From the NCBI RefSeq assembly GCF_007489285.1, contig NZ_VLIY01000026.1:2323-43319 (forward strand): 40,997 nt of DNA, written 5' to 3'. The first letter of the stretch is position 1. Each line of letters begins with the position of its first letter. Of the stretch, positions 40,633 through 40,997 are shown piece after piece. Below the pieces are notes generated by a model. The model searched no databases. It was not told where the DNA came from and worked only from the letters and a program-made list of their open reading frames with translations. The position numbers were made by a program, and so were the translations under genes. Source of the DNA: Skermania sp. ID1734 (GTDB lineage Bacteria; Actinomycetota; Actinomycetes; Mycobacteriales; Mycobacteriaceae).

Positions 40633-40705
40633 GACAAATCTACGCTCCGCCTACCCGACACCCCCGCACCCAGTGTCCAAGCATCCGCCGCCATGAGCGG
40701 GATCC

Positions 40706-40997
40706 GGGCTGTTGCAAAATCGAACTTCTGCTTTGCGGCCTGTCGGGGCGGGTTTGACCTGGGGTTTCCTGGAGAATGTGTTGATGGCCAAGGGATATCG
40801 CCGGGTTGATCGGGATCAGCAGTTTCTGCTGCCGCAGGACATGCGCGATTGGTTGCCGGTGTCGGATCCGGTGTGGCTGGTCATCGGGGTGGTCGAGGGC
40901 TTGGACACCAGACGGTTGCATGCCAAGCGCCGTACCGGTGGTGCCGGGCGGGCGGGCTATGACCCGGACATGATGTTGACACTGCTGATCTGGGCGT
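40706..40997 (+). mobile_element. IS1182-family insertion sequence, left part
   Basis: Only the left part is in the window. Its transposase start is at 40784. The left terminal inverted repeat is probably near GGGCTGTTGCAAAA at about 40706, by resemblance to IS1182-type ends, but the right end is needed to define it. The element sits upstream of gabD2 in the divergent orientation. Confidence 0.5.
40784..40997 (+). CDS. IS1182-family transposase, N-terminal fragment (cut by window edge)
   Basis: The frame opens at ATG 40784 and runs to the right edge (71 codons). The product has the opening of IS1182-family DDE transposases: KGYRRVDRDQQFLLPQDMRDWLP, VSDPVWLVIGVVEGLDTRRL in part, then GRAGYDPDMMLTLLIWA (DUF772 region). 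The DDE catalytic residues lie beyond the window. G-ending codons dominate, which recalls the kinase fragment at the left edge. Confidence 0.85.
   Translation, partial: MAKGYRRVDRDQQFLLPQDMRDWLPVSDPVWLVIGVVEGLDTRRLHAKRRTGGAGRAGYDPDMMLTLLIWA

Overview
The window is high-GC actinobacterial DNA that reads as a chromosome segment of Mycobacterium or a close relative (Mycobacteriaceae). The gene set points there: a GabD2-type succinate-semialdehyde dehydrogenase, a GH15 enzyme of the mycobacterial trehalase type, DUF6474 and DUF6159 proteins, an Rv0309-like YkuD protein, a group III truncated haemoglobin, GTG starts and tightly overlapping genes. I see no rRNA, tRNA, CRISPR array or prophage. The only mobile DNA is the start of an IS1182-type insertion sequence at the right edge.

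Region 1 (1-9.6 kb) is about signalling and the envelope. A minus-strand operon encodes a von Willebrand A protein, a PP2C phosphatase, a membrane-anchored NTF2-like protein and an atypical Ser/Thr kinase cut by the left edge. This is the gene content of a TerY-P type triad plus one extra member. Next come a divergent four-helix membrane protein, a frameshifted acyltransferase-3 gene paired with an SGNH hydrolase, and a small lipoprotein. The region ends with a second kinase, paralogous to the first, fused through one membrane helix to a seven-repeat YVTN beta-propeller. That kinase is followed after 5 bp by a penicillin-binding-like lipoprotein.

Region 2 (9.7-12 kb) holds a membrane histidine kinase and an overlapping membrane partner without a visible ATPase domain. 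No response regulator is nearby. Region 3 (12-15.3 kb) is an aldehyde dehydrogenase and SDR operon with a divergent TetR regulator and a perfect palindrome between them.

Region 4 (15.4-25.3 kb) is mixed. It contains a DHFR-like reductase, a GDT1/TMEM165 cation transporter, a patatin-like protein divergent from a two-gene helical-protein operon, a YkuD (L,D-transpeptidase-like) protein, a class A beta-lactamase-like serine hydrolase, an SDR, a methyltransferase and a DUF1275 membrane protein. Intergenic repeats and long hairpins lie between them. Region 5 (25.4-30.5 kb) has HtpG, a group III truncated haemoglobin coupled to a small membrane protein with a striking palindrome at its start, and the GH15 glycosidase.

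Region 6 (30.6-35 kb) has several mycobacterial proteins of unknown function and a TM0106-type RecB-like nuclease. Region 7 (35-38.5 kb) is a probable copper operon: DUF6474, a Met/His-rich membrane protein, YcnI, CopC and CopD. Region 8 (38.5-41 kb) has an SRPBCC protein convergent with gabD2, then the IS1182-type element. No stretch longer than 300 bp is without a gene.
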